From: JAGNZR01 sp051646055
GTDB taxonomy: Bacteria; Fusobacteriota; Fusobacteriia; Fusobacteriales; Fusobacteriaceae
NCBI GenBank assembly: GCA_051646055.1
Contig: JBOFCM010000110.1
Location: forward strand, 1 to 64,000
Direction: 5' to 3'
DNA length: 64,000 bases
Each line of letters starts with the position of its first letter. The stretch's first letter is position 1. The translations under genes and the position numbers were made by a program. The notes under the pieces were generated by a model. The model did not search any database, was not told the DNA's origin, and saw nothing but the letters and a program-made list of their open reading frames with translations. Below, piece by piece: positions 1 to 8,786 of this stretch.

Positions 1-533
1 ATGCTTTCACTATACTAGCCGAAAAAAATCCAAAAATCTCCCCAGATAAGGTTATAAAAATAATAGGGAAAATAGCTCAATATTCTGGAATAAACGGAAT
101 GTTGGGAGGACAGATGGTGGATATAGAAAGCGAAGGTAAAGTGATAGACTTTGAAACCCTCAAATACATCCATAAAAATAAAACTGGAAAATTGATATCT
201 CTACCAATAGAAGTGGGGTGTATAATAGGTGAAGCCGGGGAAAAACAGACAGAACTTTTAAAAAAATATGGGGAACTTCTAGGATTGGCATTTCAAATTA
301 GAGATGACATTTTAGATGTGGAGGGAAGCTTTGAAAAACTTGGAAAACCTATAGGAAGTGATATAGGTCTTAAAAAATCAACATATCCATCTATATTCGG
401 AATGGATGAAGCGAAAAAAATCTTAGAATCTATATGCGGAGAAGCAACAAAAATAATTCGTGAAAATTTTTCTGGAGATATTGCTCAAATATTTGTTGAT
501 CTTGTAAAATATGTGGGAGAAAGAGAAAGTTAA
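1..533 (+). CDS. ispA: Polyprenyl (farnesyl/geranylgeranyl) diphosphate synthase, 3' part
   Basis: This is the C-terminal part of a class I trans-isoprenyl diphosphate synthase. The reading frame is already open at base 3 and runs off the left edge, so the ATG at 99 is internal. The encoded AFTILAEKNP segment, the GGQMVDIESEG stretch, HKNKTGKLI and the second aspartate-rich motif in FQIRDDILDVEG are characteristic of IspA enzymes, which condense IPP with allylic diphosphates on the way to quinone and undecaprenyl carriers. The first Asp-rich motif must lie outside the window. The gene ends before a clear promoter for the next transcription unit. The family assignment is firm; product chain length cannot be judged from this part. 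Confidence 0.93.
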   Translation, partial: AFTILAEKNPKISPDKVIKIIGKIAQYSGINGMLGGQMVDIESEGKVIDFETLKYIHKNKTGKLISLPIEVGCIIGEAGEKQTELLKKYGELLGLAFQIRDDILDVEGSFEKLGKPIGSDIGLKKSTYPSIFGMDEAKKILESICGEATKIIRENFSGDIAQIFVDLVKYVGERES

Positions 534-556
534 TCTTCAATAAATTGCTCTAGCTA

Positions 557-585
557 TTGACAAAAATTAGTTAAAATTGTATAAA
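557..585 (+). promoter_or_regulatory. Sigma-70 promoter for the 639-2079 gene pair
   Basis: A consensus -35 (TTGACA, 557-562) is followed by a 17-bp spacer and TATAAA (580-585), with an AGGAGG ribosome site at 628-633. It lies between the ispA stop and the GTG at 639, so it most simply drives the two hypothetical genes. Confidence 0.75.
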
Positions 586-638
586 TATAGTACGAGAATT
601 CGAAAATAAATATAACGGTAAAAAAACAGGAGGAAAAA

Positions 639-1334
639 GTGGCAAAGTTAAAAAATATAATAGTAGCACATAAAGCTCAGATGAATCAGCATGTTCCAGG
701 GGCGATAGATATGATGGGAGCTTTTGATAATCTTATTCAACCTATATTTCCATTTCCTATGATGAATCTGTCAATTATTATAACTTTAGAAGAGATAGAT
801 AAACCTACTAAATTTGAGGTTAGACTGAATTCACCTAGTGATGAACTGATTACAAAGGGAGACTTTATTCCTTTAGTAGATCCTTTTGGAACAGGGAAAA
901 AAATATTAGATCTTGAAAAAATTCTGATAAAAGATAGAGGTTTATATACTATAGACATTTTTGAAAAAGCTGAAGATGGAAAAGTTAAATTTGTTGCTGG
1001 AGAAAAATTATTCATAGCGGATTATCCTCCTCAAAGAAGATTTTCACCTCAACTTATAGCAGATATTATTGCAAAAGACGACCTTATAAAAATGGTAAAA
1101 ACGGAGTTTAGACCTTTAGATAATCCGGAGAAGAGTGTAAAAATCCAAATTTCTCTCGATAAGTCCATAGAGTTGGAGGACGGATTCATCAATATGCCAG
1201 AAGATGATAAAGTTACAATAGACGGGAAAGAATACGATCTTACAGGTTTGAGAAGACAGGTTGAATGGATGTTTGGAAATCCTATTCCTAAAGAAGAAAA
1301 AACCGAAGTGGCACCAGAAAGTAGAGAGGCCTAA
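639..1334 (+). CDS. Hypothetical protein, DUF6941-like N-terminal half
   Basis: I do not recognise a function for this 231-residue protein. It starts with GTG, placed 5 nt after AGGAGG. The N-terminal half (about residues 1-140: VAHKAQMNQ, FPFPMMNLSIII, GLYTIDIFE) has the beta-rich look of DUF6941 proteins, but that resemblance is weak and from memory. The C-terminal 90 residues are charged, and the tail is Glu-rich. There is no signal peptide or membrane segment, so it is probably cytoplasmic. It is the first gene of a two-gene unit behind a near-consensus promoter, with another unknown protein 58 bp downstream, which suggests the two act together. Confidence 0.7.
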   Translation: MAKLKNIIVAHKAQMNQHVPGAIDMMGAFDNLIQPIFPFPMMNLSIIITLEEIDKPTKFEVRLNSPSDELITKGDFIPLVDPFGTGKKILDLEKILIKDRGLYTIDIFEKAEDGKVKFVAGEKLFIADYPPQRRFSPQLIADIIAKDDLIKMVKTEFRPLDNPEKSVKIQISLDKSIELEDGFINMPEDDKVTIDGKEYDLTGLRRQVEWMFGNPIPKEEKTEVAPESREA

Positions 1335-1392
1335 TATTAAAAAATGAAAAATCAGCACCTTACAGTATAAAATATAGAGAGGAGTTGATTTA

Positions 1393-2079
1393 ATGTATAA
1401 TCAGAAAGATAAAAAAATGAATTTCACCATAAAGCTGACATTGGATGAAGCAAAAAAACTTTTAACTTACTTTAATGATGAGTTTATGGAGAGTTATGAT
1501 GAATTTCTTTCCAACATGGAAGATGAGGAAAGAGTGGACGGAGAAGAGTTTGAATACTACGAAGATTTGAGAGAGATTCTTTCAGATCTTGTCTACGAAT
1601 TTAAAAAAGAGATTAGAAAAAAAGAACGTACAGATTCCAAAAATAGAGATATGGATGAGTTGGAAAAAGAGGGAATAAAACAAAAATTAAATCCTTATTC
1701 TCAAGAGATACTGAAGAGAATACAGGAATTTGATAAAAATATATATGTTCCTTTTCTTTATAAAATCTATTGGTATTTACATAATTCATTCGATAAATCT
1801 GGAGAATTGATATTTAGTCAAAATTCTCTAGAAGATCTCTTGGAGATGGATAGAAGTAGTTTGGAAAAATTTTTAAAAGAATTAAGCAGCATTGAAATCA
1901 ATATAGGAAACCGTAAAGGAAAAATTATTGAAAAATTTAAATTTTTGAATAGTAATACAACAAAATTAGATTATAACATTTATGTTGTCAATCCCCATGC
2001 GGCGGCTTATAGAGATAAAGAGTTTAAAATTGGCAGTATTGATAAAATTAGTGTGGGAAGAGAAAAAAAGGGAGAGTGA
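1393..2079 (+). CDS. Hypothetical acidic protein, possible winged-helix segment
   Basis: This 228-residue cytoplasmic protein has no function I recognise. Residues 1-85 are very acidic and predicted helical (EDEERVDGEEFEYYEDLREI), followed by a basic linker. Residues 100-215 (LEDLLEMDRSSLEKFLKELSSIEI, then a basic hairpin NRKGKIIEKFKFL and a strand YNIYVVN) could form a winged helix, but this is only a visual impression. The ATG follows a GAGAGGAG ribosome site. It is probably cotranscribed with the preceding unknown gene and is followed by a weak terminator. Confidence 0.7.
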   Translation: MYNQKDKKMNFTIKLTLDEAKKLLTYFNDEFMESYDEFLSNMEDEERVDGEEFEYYEDLREILSDLVYEFKKEIRKKERTDSKNRDMDELEKEGIKQKLNPYSQEILKRIQEFDKNIYVPFLYKIYWYLHNSFDKSGELIFSQNSLEDLLEMDRSSLEKFLKELSSIEINIGNRKGKIIEKFKFLNSNTTKLDYNIYVVNPHAAAYRDKEFKIGSIDKISVGREKKGE

Positions 2080-2100
2080 AAGCAAAAGCTCTCTTTTTTT
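2073..2100 (+). terminator. Probable intrinsic terminator after the hypothetical pair
   Basis: A short GAGAG/CTCTC stem just around the stop codon is followed by seven Ts (about 2094-2100). The stem is only about 5 bp, so this is moderately supported. Confidence 0.5.
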
Positions 2101-2179
2101 CTTGTCAGAAAAACCAAATTAGGGTAAACTTAGATATTATACTCAGAGATTATAATATAAAGAAAATTTAGGAGGGTTT

Positions 2180-2956
2180 ATGCTATTAGCTATAGACGTT
2201 GGAAATACTCATGTAGTAACAGGAATAATGAATAAAAAAGGAGATGTTCTTCTAAGTTTTAGGGTAGCTTCAAATGAAAAAATGACTGAGGATGAATATT
2301 TTTCATACTTGAGGAATATAGCGGAATTTAATAACATAGACTTGAAAAAAGTAGATGGAATAATAGTTTCATCAGTAGTTCCAGGTCTTATAAATCTATT
2401 TAAATTTCTAGGTAAAAAATATTTTGATTTGGAAACTATGATAGTTAATTTGGAGTTGGATCTTCCTTTTAGATTTAGTGAAGAGATGAATCCGATAGGA
2501 TTCGGAGCAGATAGAATTATAGATATAACTCAAGCAGTAACAGAGTATCCAGATAGAAACCTTATTATTTTTGATTTAGGAACAGCGACCACCTACGAGG
2601 TTATGAAAAAAAATGTATATGTGGGAGGAGGAATTCTTCCAGGAATAGAAATGTCTATAAATGCACTTTTCGGAAATACAGCAAAACTTCCCAAAGTAAA
2701 ATTTAGTACTCCTGAATCTGTTTTAGGAAGAGATACCAGCGAACAGATACAGGCAGGGATATTTTTTGGATACGCAGGTCAAATCAAGCATATAATAAAG
2801 AAAATAAAAGAAAAAGTAGAAGATCCGTATGTAATTGCCACAGGAGGACTTGGAAAAATTCTTTCTGCAGAGATAGAAGAGATTGATGTTTATCTTCCAG
2901 AATTAAGTATAAAGGGTCTACACACACTATATTATAGAAATAAAGGAAAAAAGTAA
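2180..2956 (+). CDS. coaX: Type III pantothenate kinase
   Basis: CoaX phosphorylates pantothenate in the first step of coenzyme A synthesis. The 258-residue length is normal for the family. Recognisable ASKHA-fold elements are the N-terminal phosphate motif LLAIDVGNTHVVTGI, the GFGADRI segment (about 110-116), the second phosphate loop IFDLGTATTYEV and the GGGILPGIEMS stretch, ending with the ATGGLGK adenosine motif. The start ATG has GGAGG 5 nt upstream. It abuts tmcAL with no intergenic bases, so the two are translationally linked. Confidence 0.96.
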   Translation: MLLAIDVGNTHVVTGIMNKKGDVLLSFRVASNEKMTEDEYFSYLRNIAEFNNIDLKKVDGIIVSSVVPGLINLFKFLGKKYFDLETMIVNLELDLPFRFSEEMNPIGFGADRIIDITQAVTEYPDRNLIIFDLGTATTYEVMKKNVYVGGGILPGIEMSINALFGNTAKLPKVKFSTPESVLGRDTSEQIQAGIFFGYAGQIKHIIKKIKEKVEDPYVIATGGLGKILSAEIEEIDVYLPELSIKGLHTLYYRNKGKK

Positions 2957-4117
2957 ATGAGAGCAGTAGGAGTCATTGTAGAATATAATCCTTTTCATAA
3001 TGGGCATAAATATCATTTGGAGAAAGCGAAAGAGGTAACAGGAGCAGATTTAATAATCGCAGTGATGAGTGGGGATTTTACTCAGAGAGGAGAAATCGCC
3101 TGTATCAATAGATTTAAGAGAGCAGAGACAGCCCTGGCAAACGGAATTGATTTGGTGGCAGAACTTCCTATTTTTTACTCCAGTCAAAGTGCTGAAATTT
3201 TTGCCAGAGGAGCTATGGAAATTTTGGGAGAGCTGGGAGTAGAATGGGTAGTTTTTGGTTCTGAAAGCGGAGATATCAAGGAAATAGAAAAAATAGCTAC
3301 AATGGAAGAGTGCGATGACTTCAAATCACATCTAGAAAGCTATTTAAAAAAGGGATTTTCATACCCCACAGCATATTCTGAATCACTAAAAAATTTAGGG
3401 ATAACACAGAATATTAAATCCAACGATATACTGGGAATAGAATATGTTAAAAGCGAAAAAAAACTCAGAAGAAGAGTAAAAATGGTTCCCATAGAAAGGA
3501 TAGGGGCAGGGTATCACGATTTACAAGGTGTGGGTGAGATAGCCTCTGCTACAGGAATAAGGAAAATGATAGGAGAGAAGGATTCTGTGGAACACTATAT
3601 GCCAGAAGCCACTTTAAAACTTATAAAAGATGAAAAAATAGCTTCTTTGGATGAATATTATCCCTTAATAAGATATGCTATTTTAAGAGACTATGATTCT
3701 TTAAAAAATATTCAAGATGTTGAGACAGGATTAGAAAATAGACTGTATCAGTGCGCCTTAGAAAATCTTCAATTTAAAGATTTTTTTCAAAAATTGGTTA
3801 CGAAAAGATACACTATCGGAAGGCTTCAGAGAATACTTGTACATATTTTAACTGGATTGACAACAGATATAACTAGAGAAACAAAAGAAACTCTTCCATA
3901 TGTAAATATATTTGGTTTTAATCAGAAAGGACAGGAATATTTAAAATATCTAAAAAAAAATAGAGATGGGGTAGTTCCTATTCTTGCAGGAAAAAAAAAT
4001 ATAAATAAGTATTTAAGTGCTCATGAACATAAACTTTTCTATTTCAATGAGAGAGCTTCAGAAATATACAAAATGGTAAATAATTATGAGGAGAGGAAGA
4101 TTCCAATTAGAAAATAA
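2957..4117 (+). CDS. tmcAL: tRNA(Met) cytidine acetate ligase
   Basis: TmcAL uses acetate and ATP to make N4-acetylcytidine at the wobble base of elongator tRNA(Met). The nucleotidyltransferase-like N-terminus is clear: GVIVEYNPFHNGHKYHL with the HNGH motif, followed by VMSGDFTQRGE and NDILGIEYVK. The 386 residues are slightly shorter than the Bacillus protein (about 415). The gene begins at the base after the coaX stop, and its ribosome site would lie inside the coaX 3' end (AAAGGAAAAAAG). It was formerly annotated as a nucleotidyltransferase or UPF0348 protein. Confidence 0.94.
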   Translation: MRAVGVIVEYNPFHNGHKYHLEKAKEVTGADLIIAVMSGDFTQRGEIACINRFKRAETALANGIDLVAELPIFYSSQSAEIFARGAMEILGELGVEWVVFGSESGDIKEIEKIATMEECDDFKSHLESYLKKGFSYPTAYSESLKNLGITQNIKSNDILGIEYVKSEKKLRRRVKMVPIERIGAGYHDLQGVGEIASATGIRKMIGEKDSVEHYMPEATLKLIKDEKIASLDEYYPLIRYAILRDYDSLKNIQDVETGLENRLYQCALENLQFKDFFQKLVTKRYTIGRLQRILVHILTGLTTDITRETKETLPYVNIFGFNQKGQEYLKYLKKNRDGVVPILAGKKNINKYLSAHEHKLFYFNERASEIYKMVNNYEERKIPIRK

Positions 4118-4135
4118 AAAATACAGGGGTGTGAA

Positions 4136-5428
4136 ATGAGGGGGAAATTAAAACTAAGTACAAAAATATTATATGGTGCAGGGGTCAGTTATGCTATTGT
4201 AGATCAAATTTTTGCACAGTGGATACTTTATTTTTATCTGCCACCGGCAAATTCTGGATTAAAAGTTATTATTCCTCCTTTGATGTTATCCATAGCATTA
4301 GCTTTATCTCGGAGTGTAGACGTAATAACAGATCCTTTGGTTGGATATTTATCGGATAGAACAGTGACGAGATGGGGAAGAAGAATTCCATATATAGCTA
4401 TAGGAACTGTTCCTCTTTCTTTGGCGACAGTAGCATTTTTTTATCCACCCTTGGGAAAAGAGATAATAACATTTATTTATCTGACAGTGGTAGGGTCTCT
4501 TTTCTTTACATTTTATACAGTGGTAGGAGGGCCATATAACTCCCTTATCCCGGAAATAGGTCAGGATAAAGATGAGCGTCTGTCTCTCTCCACTTGGCAG
4601 TCAGTATTCAGACTGCTTTATAGTGCTTTAGCCATGATTATCCCAGGGATACTTATAAAAGTTTTAGGAAAAGGAGATACACTTCTAGGTGTAAGAGGGA
4701 TGGTTATAACACTGAGCATTATTTCAGCAGTAGGAGCTTTTTTTACTGTTTTGGGTGTTCCTGAAAAAAAACTTTCCGTAGGTGGAGTTTCTAAAGCTGA
4801 TTTTAAATCCACTTTAAAAATAGTATTAAAAGATAGTTCTTTTATTTATTATCTTTTTGGATTACTTTTTTATTTTGTAGGATTTAATAACTTGAGAGCA
4901 GTGATGAATTACTATATTGAAGATATAATGGGACAGGGCAAAGGCGGAATAACCATTGCCGCAGGAATACTTTTTGGAATAGCTGCCATATTTTTTGTTC
5001 CGACGGCAAAACTTTCAAGAAAACTAGGATATAGGAAAGTGATGCTAGCCTGTCTGTTGGCCCTATCTTTTCTTTCTCTCATGCTTTTTAACTTAGGAAA
5101 AACAATTCCTATTAGTTATGGCTATATTATTTTTGCTCTTATCGGAATACCAGTTTCAGGGTCGGCTTTTATTTTTCCGCCAGCAATGCTGAGCGAAATA
5201 GGAACCAGGATAAGTCAGAGTTCTGGAGAGAGAATAGAGGGAGTGTGTTTTGGAATACAAGGATTCTTTTTAAAGATGGCTTTTCTAATTTCAATATTTC
5301 TGCTCCCAATAGTTTTAGCTTCGGGAGGAGAAGGAATAGTCACTAACAGAGGTATCTATAACAGTTCCCTTTTGTCCATACTGTCTTTTCTGATATCGTT
5401 TTTCTTTTATTTTAAGTATAAGGAGTAA
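4136..5428 (+). CDS. MFS transporter, glycoside-pentoside-hexuronide (GPH) type
   Basis: This 430-residue inner-membrane protein has about 12 hydrophobic segments. The loop motif DPLVGYLSDRTVTRWGRRIPYI after the second or third segment is the hallmark of GPH/MelB-type cation:sugar symporters, and the FYTVVGGPYNSLIPEI segment fits the same group. The substrate cannot be read from sequence. It follows tmcAL by 18 bp and is followed 2 bp later by a ComEC-like gene, so it sits in one operon. Family assignment is confident; an exporter role is possible. Confidence 0.87.
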   Translation: MRGKLKLSTKILYGAGVSYAIVDQIFAQWILYFYLPPANSGLKVIIPPLMLSIALALSRSVDVITDPLVGYLSDRTVTRWGRRIPYIAIGTVPLSLATVAFFYPPLGKEIITFIYLTVVGSLFFTFYTVVGGPYNSLIPEIGQDKDERLSLSTWQSVFRLLYSALAMIIPGILIKVLGKGDTLLGVRGMVITLSIISAVGAFFTVLGVPEKKLSVGGVSKADFKSTLKIVLKDSSFIYYLFGLLFYFVGFNNLRAVMNYYIEDIMGQGKGGITIAAGILFGIAAIFFVPTAKLSRKLGYRKVMLACLLALSFLSLMLFNLGKTIPISYGYIIFALIGIPVSGSAFIFPPAMLSEIGTRISQSSGERIEGVCFGIQGFFLKMAFLISIFLLPIVLASGGEGIVTNRGIYNSSLLSILSFLISFFFYFKYKE

Positions 5429-5430
5429 AC

Positions 5431-6654
5431 ATGGACACAGTATATCTTTTGGCAATTGAAGTGCTTTTAGGAATTTGTATCCTAAATTTTTTTCCAGAAC
5501 CATATGGTGTGTTTGTGTTTGTTTTTTTGATAATAGCAGCAGGTGTGACTCTTAGAAAAAAGATTTTTTTCTATTGGGTTATACCTGCTGTTTTCTTGTT
5601 GAGTTTTCTAATGAAAATAGATAGAAAAAACTATGAAAAAGGAGAAAATCTCTCAAGAATAGAGGTAAATTTATATGAAGGAAGAGGAGAAATATATAAA
5701 ATAGAAGGGAAATTCCCACACAGAAAAAGTATAGCAATCTTAGATAGAATCAAAAATGGAAATTATGAGATTGATGGAAAAATAGAAAAAATATTTGAAC
5801 GAGAGAAAGTTGTATTCTATTATGTTAAAGCTGAAAAAATAAAGAGTTTAGAAACAGATGATTTAAGGAATAAATTTTATAAAAGAAATCAAAAACTTTT
5901 AAAAAATTCTAGAAATGATCAAAAAAATCTGTTTTTAGCAGTTGTTTCAGGAGAAAAACAAACTCTCTCTCCTAAAGTCAAAAAACTTTTTATAGAAAGT
6001 GGAGTATCTCATCTTCTAGCTATATCTGGAATGCATTTGGGAATTCTTTTTTTTCTTCTGGACTTTATTTTAAAGAAAACAAAATTATATAAGAGAGAAA
6101 GAAATATTTTTCTTATTGTTGGAATAACTCTATATTTCGTGTCAGTAAGAGAATCTCCATCTTTGGAAAGAGCCTATATAATGGGGGTAATATATATATT
6201 AGGAAATATATTTTCTGAAAATTCGGATAGTCTGAAATCTCTAGCTCTAGCTTTTATAATTGGAATTATATTGAAACCGGAAATATATAGGGAGCTATCT
6301 TTCGTTTTGTCCTATTGGGCTATGTTTATAATTTTTATTTTTATCTCTGTTCAGAGATATTTAGTAAATGTGTTTGAAGGAAAATTAGATATGGGAAAAA
6401 ATTATTTAACTCAAGCTATATCAACTTTAGGAAATTATATTTCATTTACAATTTTCCTTCAGATTGGAATTGCTCCTATAATTTATTATAATTTGGGGAC
6501 TTTTTCATTAAAAGCTATATTTTTAAGTTTAATAATAACTCCTATAGGGACTATATATATAATTTTATGCTTTATATCCATTATATTTCCTATTATGCCA
6601 GTAACAAATATATGGTATAATCTTCTAATAAAAAGCATGGAATTTTTTCACTGA
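5431..6654 (+). CDS. ComEC/Rec2-family membrane protein, short form
   Basis: The 407-residue polytopic membrane protein carries the diagnostic ComEC competence-domain signature (SGVSHLLAISGMHLGILFFL, about residues 189-208) plus the later RESPSLERAYIMG segment. ComEC forms the inner-membrane channel for single-stranded DNA import. The N-terminus resembles the DUF4131/OB region. The C-terminal metallo-beta-lactamase domain found in full-length ComEC proteins is absent, and the reading frame simply ends after a last hydrophobic helix. The start ATG follows AAGGAG of the preceding gene end. It could be a working minimal channel or a remnant; no other competence genes are nearby. Confidence 0.83.
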   Translation: MDTVYLLAIEVLLGICILNFFPEPYGVFVFVFLIIAAGVTLRKKIFFYWVIPAVFLLSFLMKIDRKNYEKGENLSRIEVNLYEGRGEIYKIEGKFPHRKSIAILDRIKNGNYEIDGKIEKIFEREKVVFYYVKAEKIKSLETDDLRNKFYKRNQKLLKNSRNDQKNLFLAVVSGEKQTLSPKVKKLFIESGVSHLLAISGMHLGILFFLLDFILKKTKLYKRERNIFLIVGITLYFVSVRESPSLERAYIMGVIYILGNIFSENSDSLKSLALAFIIGIILKPEIYRELSFVLSYWAMFIIFIFISVQRYLVNVFEGKLDMGKNYLTQAISTLGNYISFTIFLQIGIAPIIYYNLGTFSLKAIFLSLIITPIGTIYIILCFISIIFPIMPVTNIWYNLLIKSMEFFH

Positions 6655-6664
6655 GAGGTAGAGT

Positions 6665-7240
6665 ATGAAAAGTATAAAAAAAGAATCGGTAATTGAATTT
6701 GAAGAGAAAAAATCAAAGTTTATAGGCTATGCTAAGCCTGTAGGGAGTAAATTGGAAGCAGAAGAGTATATTCGATCTATAAAAAAAAGACACCCAGATG
6801 CCACTCACAACTGTAGTGCATATAAGTTGGTTGAGAATGGACAGGAATACTTTAAATTAGATGATGATGGAGAGCCTTCGGGAACAGCGGGAAAACCCAT
6901 GGGTGAAATTCTAAACTATATGGATATAAATAATGTAGTTGTGGTTGCGACGAGATATTTTGGTGGAATAAAGCTGGGAGCAGGTGGGCTTGTGAGAAAT
7001 TATGCCAAAACAGCAAAACTAGCTATTTTAAGTGGAGAAATAGGAGAGTTTAAGGAGAAAAAAGAGTATGTAATAGATTTTCCTTATGATAAAAATGGAG
7101 AGGTAGATCAGATTTTAAAGGGGATAGGAGTAGAACCAACAGATAAAAATTATAGTGAAAGGGTTACCTATCAGGTAACCCTAGATAATGAAGCTTTAGA
7201 GGTATTAAACTCTATAGATGGAGTACTGATTTTAAATTAA
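6665..7240 (+). CDS. YigZ/IMPACT family protein
   Basis: The 191-residue protein has the UPF0029/IMPACT N-terminal domain, with the signature FEEKKSKFIGYAKPV, HPDATHNCSAYK, DDDGEPSGTAGKPM and ATRYFGGIKLGAGGLVRNY. A short C-terminal DUF1949-like domain begins near residue 140. The eukaryotic homologue IMPACT regulates GCN2; the bacterial role is unsettled. Its TAA shares the bases TTAA with the stop of the convergent gene on the minus strand, so the two overlap by 4 bp. Confidence 0.9.
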   Translation: MKSIKKESVIEFEEKKSKFIGYAKPVGSKLEAEEYIRSIKKRHPDATHNCSAYKLVENGQEYFKLDDDGEPSGTAGKPMGEILNYMDINNVVVVATRYFGGIKLGAGGLVRNYAKTAKLAILSGEIGEFKEKKEYVIDFPYDKNGEVDQILKGIGVEPTDKNYSERVTYQVTLDNEALEVLNSIDGVLILN

Positions 7241-7914
7241 AAATTACTGTATTTGAGTTTTTTGCTATTTTTGAAGGGAAGATAAAATATGAAGCTTAAT
7301 GCCAAAAATATACATTCAACTGGAATTATGTAGTAAGGCCATTCTCCAAAGTAATCCAAAGGAGAACTAAATTCCGGTTTGTAATTTAAGAACATGAAGT
7401 TTGTTCCTAAATCGGCATTGATAAAATAGACTCCTACTGCGATGAAATTTATGGTGAAAAATGAAAAAAACAGACCGCCCAATGAGGGTTTTAATCTTAA
7501 TTTAAAAACACCGTAGAGCATTATAAAAAAAAGATAAAAATGTGTAATGAAAAAACTGATATGCCAGAAATTTGGAAACTTATACCTAACTTCAGGGGTT
7601 AAAAGGGCAAAAATAGATCCAATACTCCAGAAATAAGTGAGTTGAAATAAACTGTTGTTGTATGTAAGCATAAAAGCTACACCTACAATCAGAGCAATAT
7701 TGCACAGGTGAAGAGGGAGTATAGAAATCAAGGCTTCATTAAGAATATAGTGCCTGTAAGCCAGCTCTCCCAATTTTAAAACAGTCACAACAAGAGCACT
7801 GTTTTTTCCGGCATTGTTTCCCCCTATTGTAGAAAGTACAAAAAAAACTATAAGAGTAAAGATACCATATCCCAAAAGATATATTAGATGGGATTGATCA
7901 AAAAGTTCAAACAT
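7237..7914 (-). CDS. YwaF/TIGR02206 family integral membrane protein
   Basis: This 225-residue protein is built of about six or seven hydrophobic segments and starts with the family-typical MFELFDQSHLIYLL. Other family features are EALISILPLHLCNIAL and the LLTPEVRYKFPNFWHISFFITHF region, with an internal His-rich helix. It belongs to the TIGR02206/YwaF group of membrane proteins of unknown function. It is monocistronic or paired with the RNase H gene upstream, 56 bp away, and converges on the YigZ gene. Confidence 0.83.
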   Translation of the reverse strand: MFELFDQSHLIYLLGYGIFTLIVFFVLSTIGGNNAGKNSALVVTVLKLGELAYRHYILNEALISILPLHLCNIALIVGVAFMLTYNNSLFQLTYFWSIGSIFALLTPEVRYKFPNFWHISFFITHFYLFFIMLYGVFKLRLKPSLGGLFFSFFTINFIAVGVYFINADLGTNFMFLNYKPEFSSPLDYFGEWPYYIIPVECIFLALSFIFYLPFKNSKKLKYSNF

Positions 7915-7970
7915 AGATTGTCCTCCATTGACTAAAACTAAAAAATTCTAGAAAAAATCTATAAAAAGTA

Positions 7971-8627
7971 TCAGATTTTATGAAATCCTAAATCAGCAGG
8001 ATTGATATCACCAGAAATAAAATGGATAGATCCACCTATTTTTTTAAACTCTTTAGAAAGTTCAGAAACTATATGGATATATTTTACGGTTTTTTCATTT
8101 AAGTTGTTAAAATTTGCACGTCCTTGAGACCAGTAATATATAACCAAATTGCTGTCACCATAGATATTGAGTATGTTCTCTTGGAAAGCTATTTTAAGTG
8201 CACAGTAGAGGGCAACAAGCTCTCCATAATTATTTGTAACTTCTTTTCCCAAAGGGATATTGTCGAACTCATTAACTAACTTAGGAAAATATTTGGGAAG
8301 ATAAGGATTTCCATATTTATCAGTGACTCTAGATTCTACCCCGATTCCTCTCCCGGTGCCAGAGTCAAAATAAATCCCATCTTGAAGATTTTCCAAAGCT
8401 ATTTTATTGCTGAGGGCTTTTTTTTTACGGGCCTCTTTTAATTGAGGATTGGGTTCATAATTGGCGCCTGAAATGAGCCAATTGTTTGCTTCTGCATAGG
8501 AGGGAAAAGATTTATATCTTACACCTTTTGTACCGGATATTATGGATTTACACTCATCCCAAGAGTTAACAACTCCTTGAATATCTTTTTCTATCAAATA
8601 ATATGCATAAAATTTTACTTTGGCCAA
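7971..8627 (-). CDS. RNase H with N-terminal viroplasmin (hybrid-binding) domain
   Basis: The protein has a caulimovirus viroplasmin-like hybrid-binding domain (KVKFYAYYLIEKDIQGVVNSWDECKSIISG through SFPSYAEANNWL), a linker, and an RNase HI domain that degrades RNA in RNA:DNA hybrids. Catalytic acidic residues are visible in YFDSGTG, GELVALYCAL, IYGDSNL and near the C-terminus (INPADL). I place the start at TTG 8627 (MAKVKFYAYY), six bases after AAAGGGGG. An ATG at 8633 abuts that ribosome site too closely. A further in-frame TTG at 8675 overlaps a TATAAT box and has no ribosome site. Confidence 0.88.
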   Translation of the reverse strand: MAKVKFYAYYLIEKDIQGVVNSWDECKSIISGTKGVRYKSFPSYAEANNWLISGANYEPNPQLKEARKKKALSNKIALENLQDGIYFDSGTGRGIGVESRVTDKYGNPYLPKYFPKLVNEFDNIPLGKEVTNNYGELVALYCALKIAFQENILNIYGDSNLVIYYWSQGRANFNNLNEKTVKYIHIVSELSKEFKKIGGSIHFISGDINPADLGFHKI

Positions 8628-8674
8628 AGGCATCCCCCTTTCTTTAAAATATTGGAAAAATAACTGTTGAGACA

Positions 8675-8703
8675 ATTATAATTTAAAATTCATAAAAAGT
8701 AAA
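8675..8703 (-). promoter_or_regulatory. Promoter for the viroplasmin-RNase H gene
   Basis: Read on the minus strand, TTTACT (8703-8698) is separated by 17 bp from a perfect TATAAT (8680-8675). It lies about 50 bp before the proposed TTG start. Confidence 0.6.
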
Positions 8704-8786
8704 ATAATTTTCTTGCAAAAAACAATAATCTATGGTAAAATTCCTTGTAATATTGAGAAATGATAGAGAAGGACGGTGACAACCTA

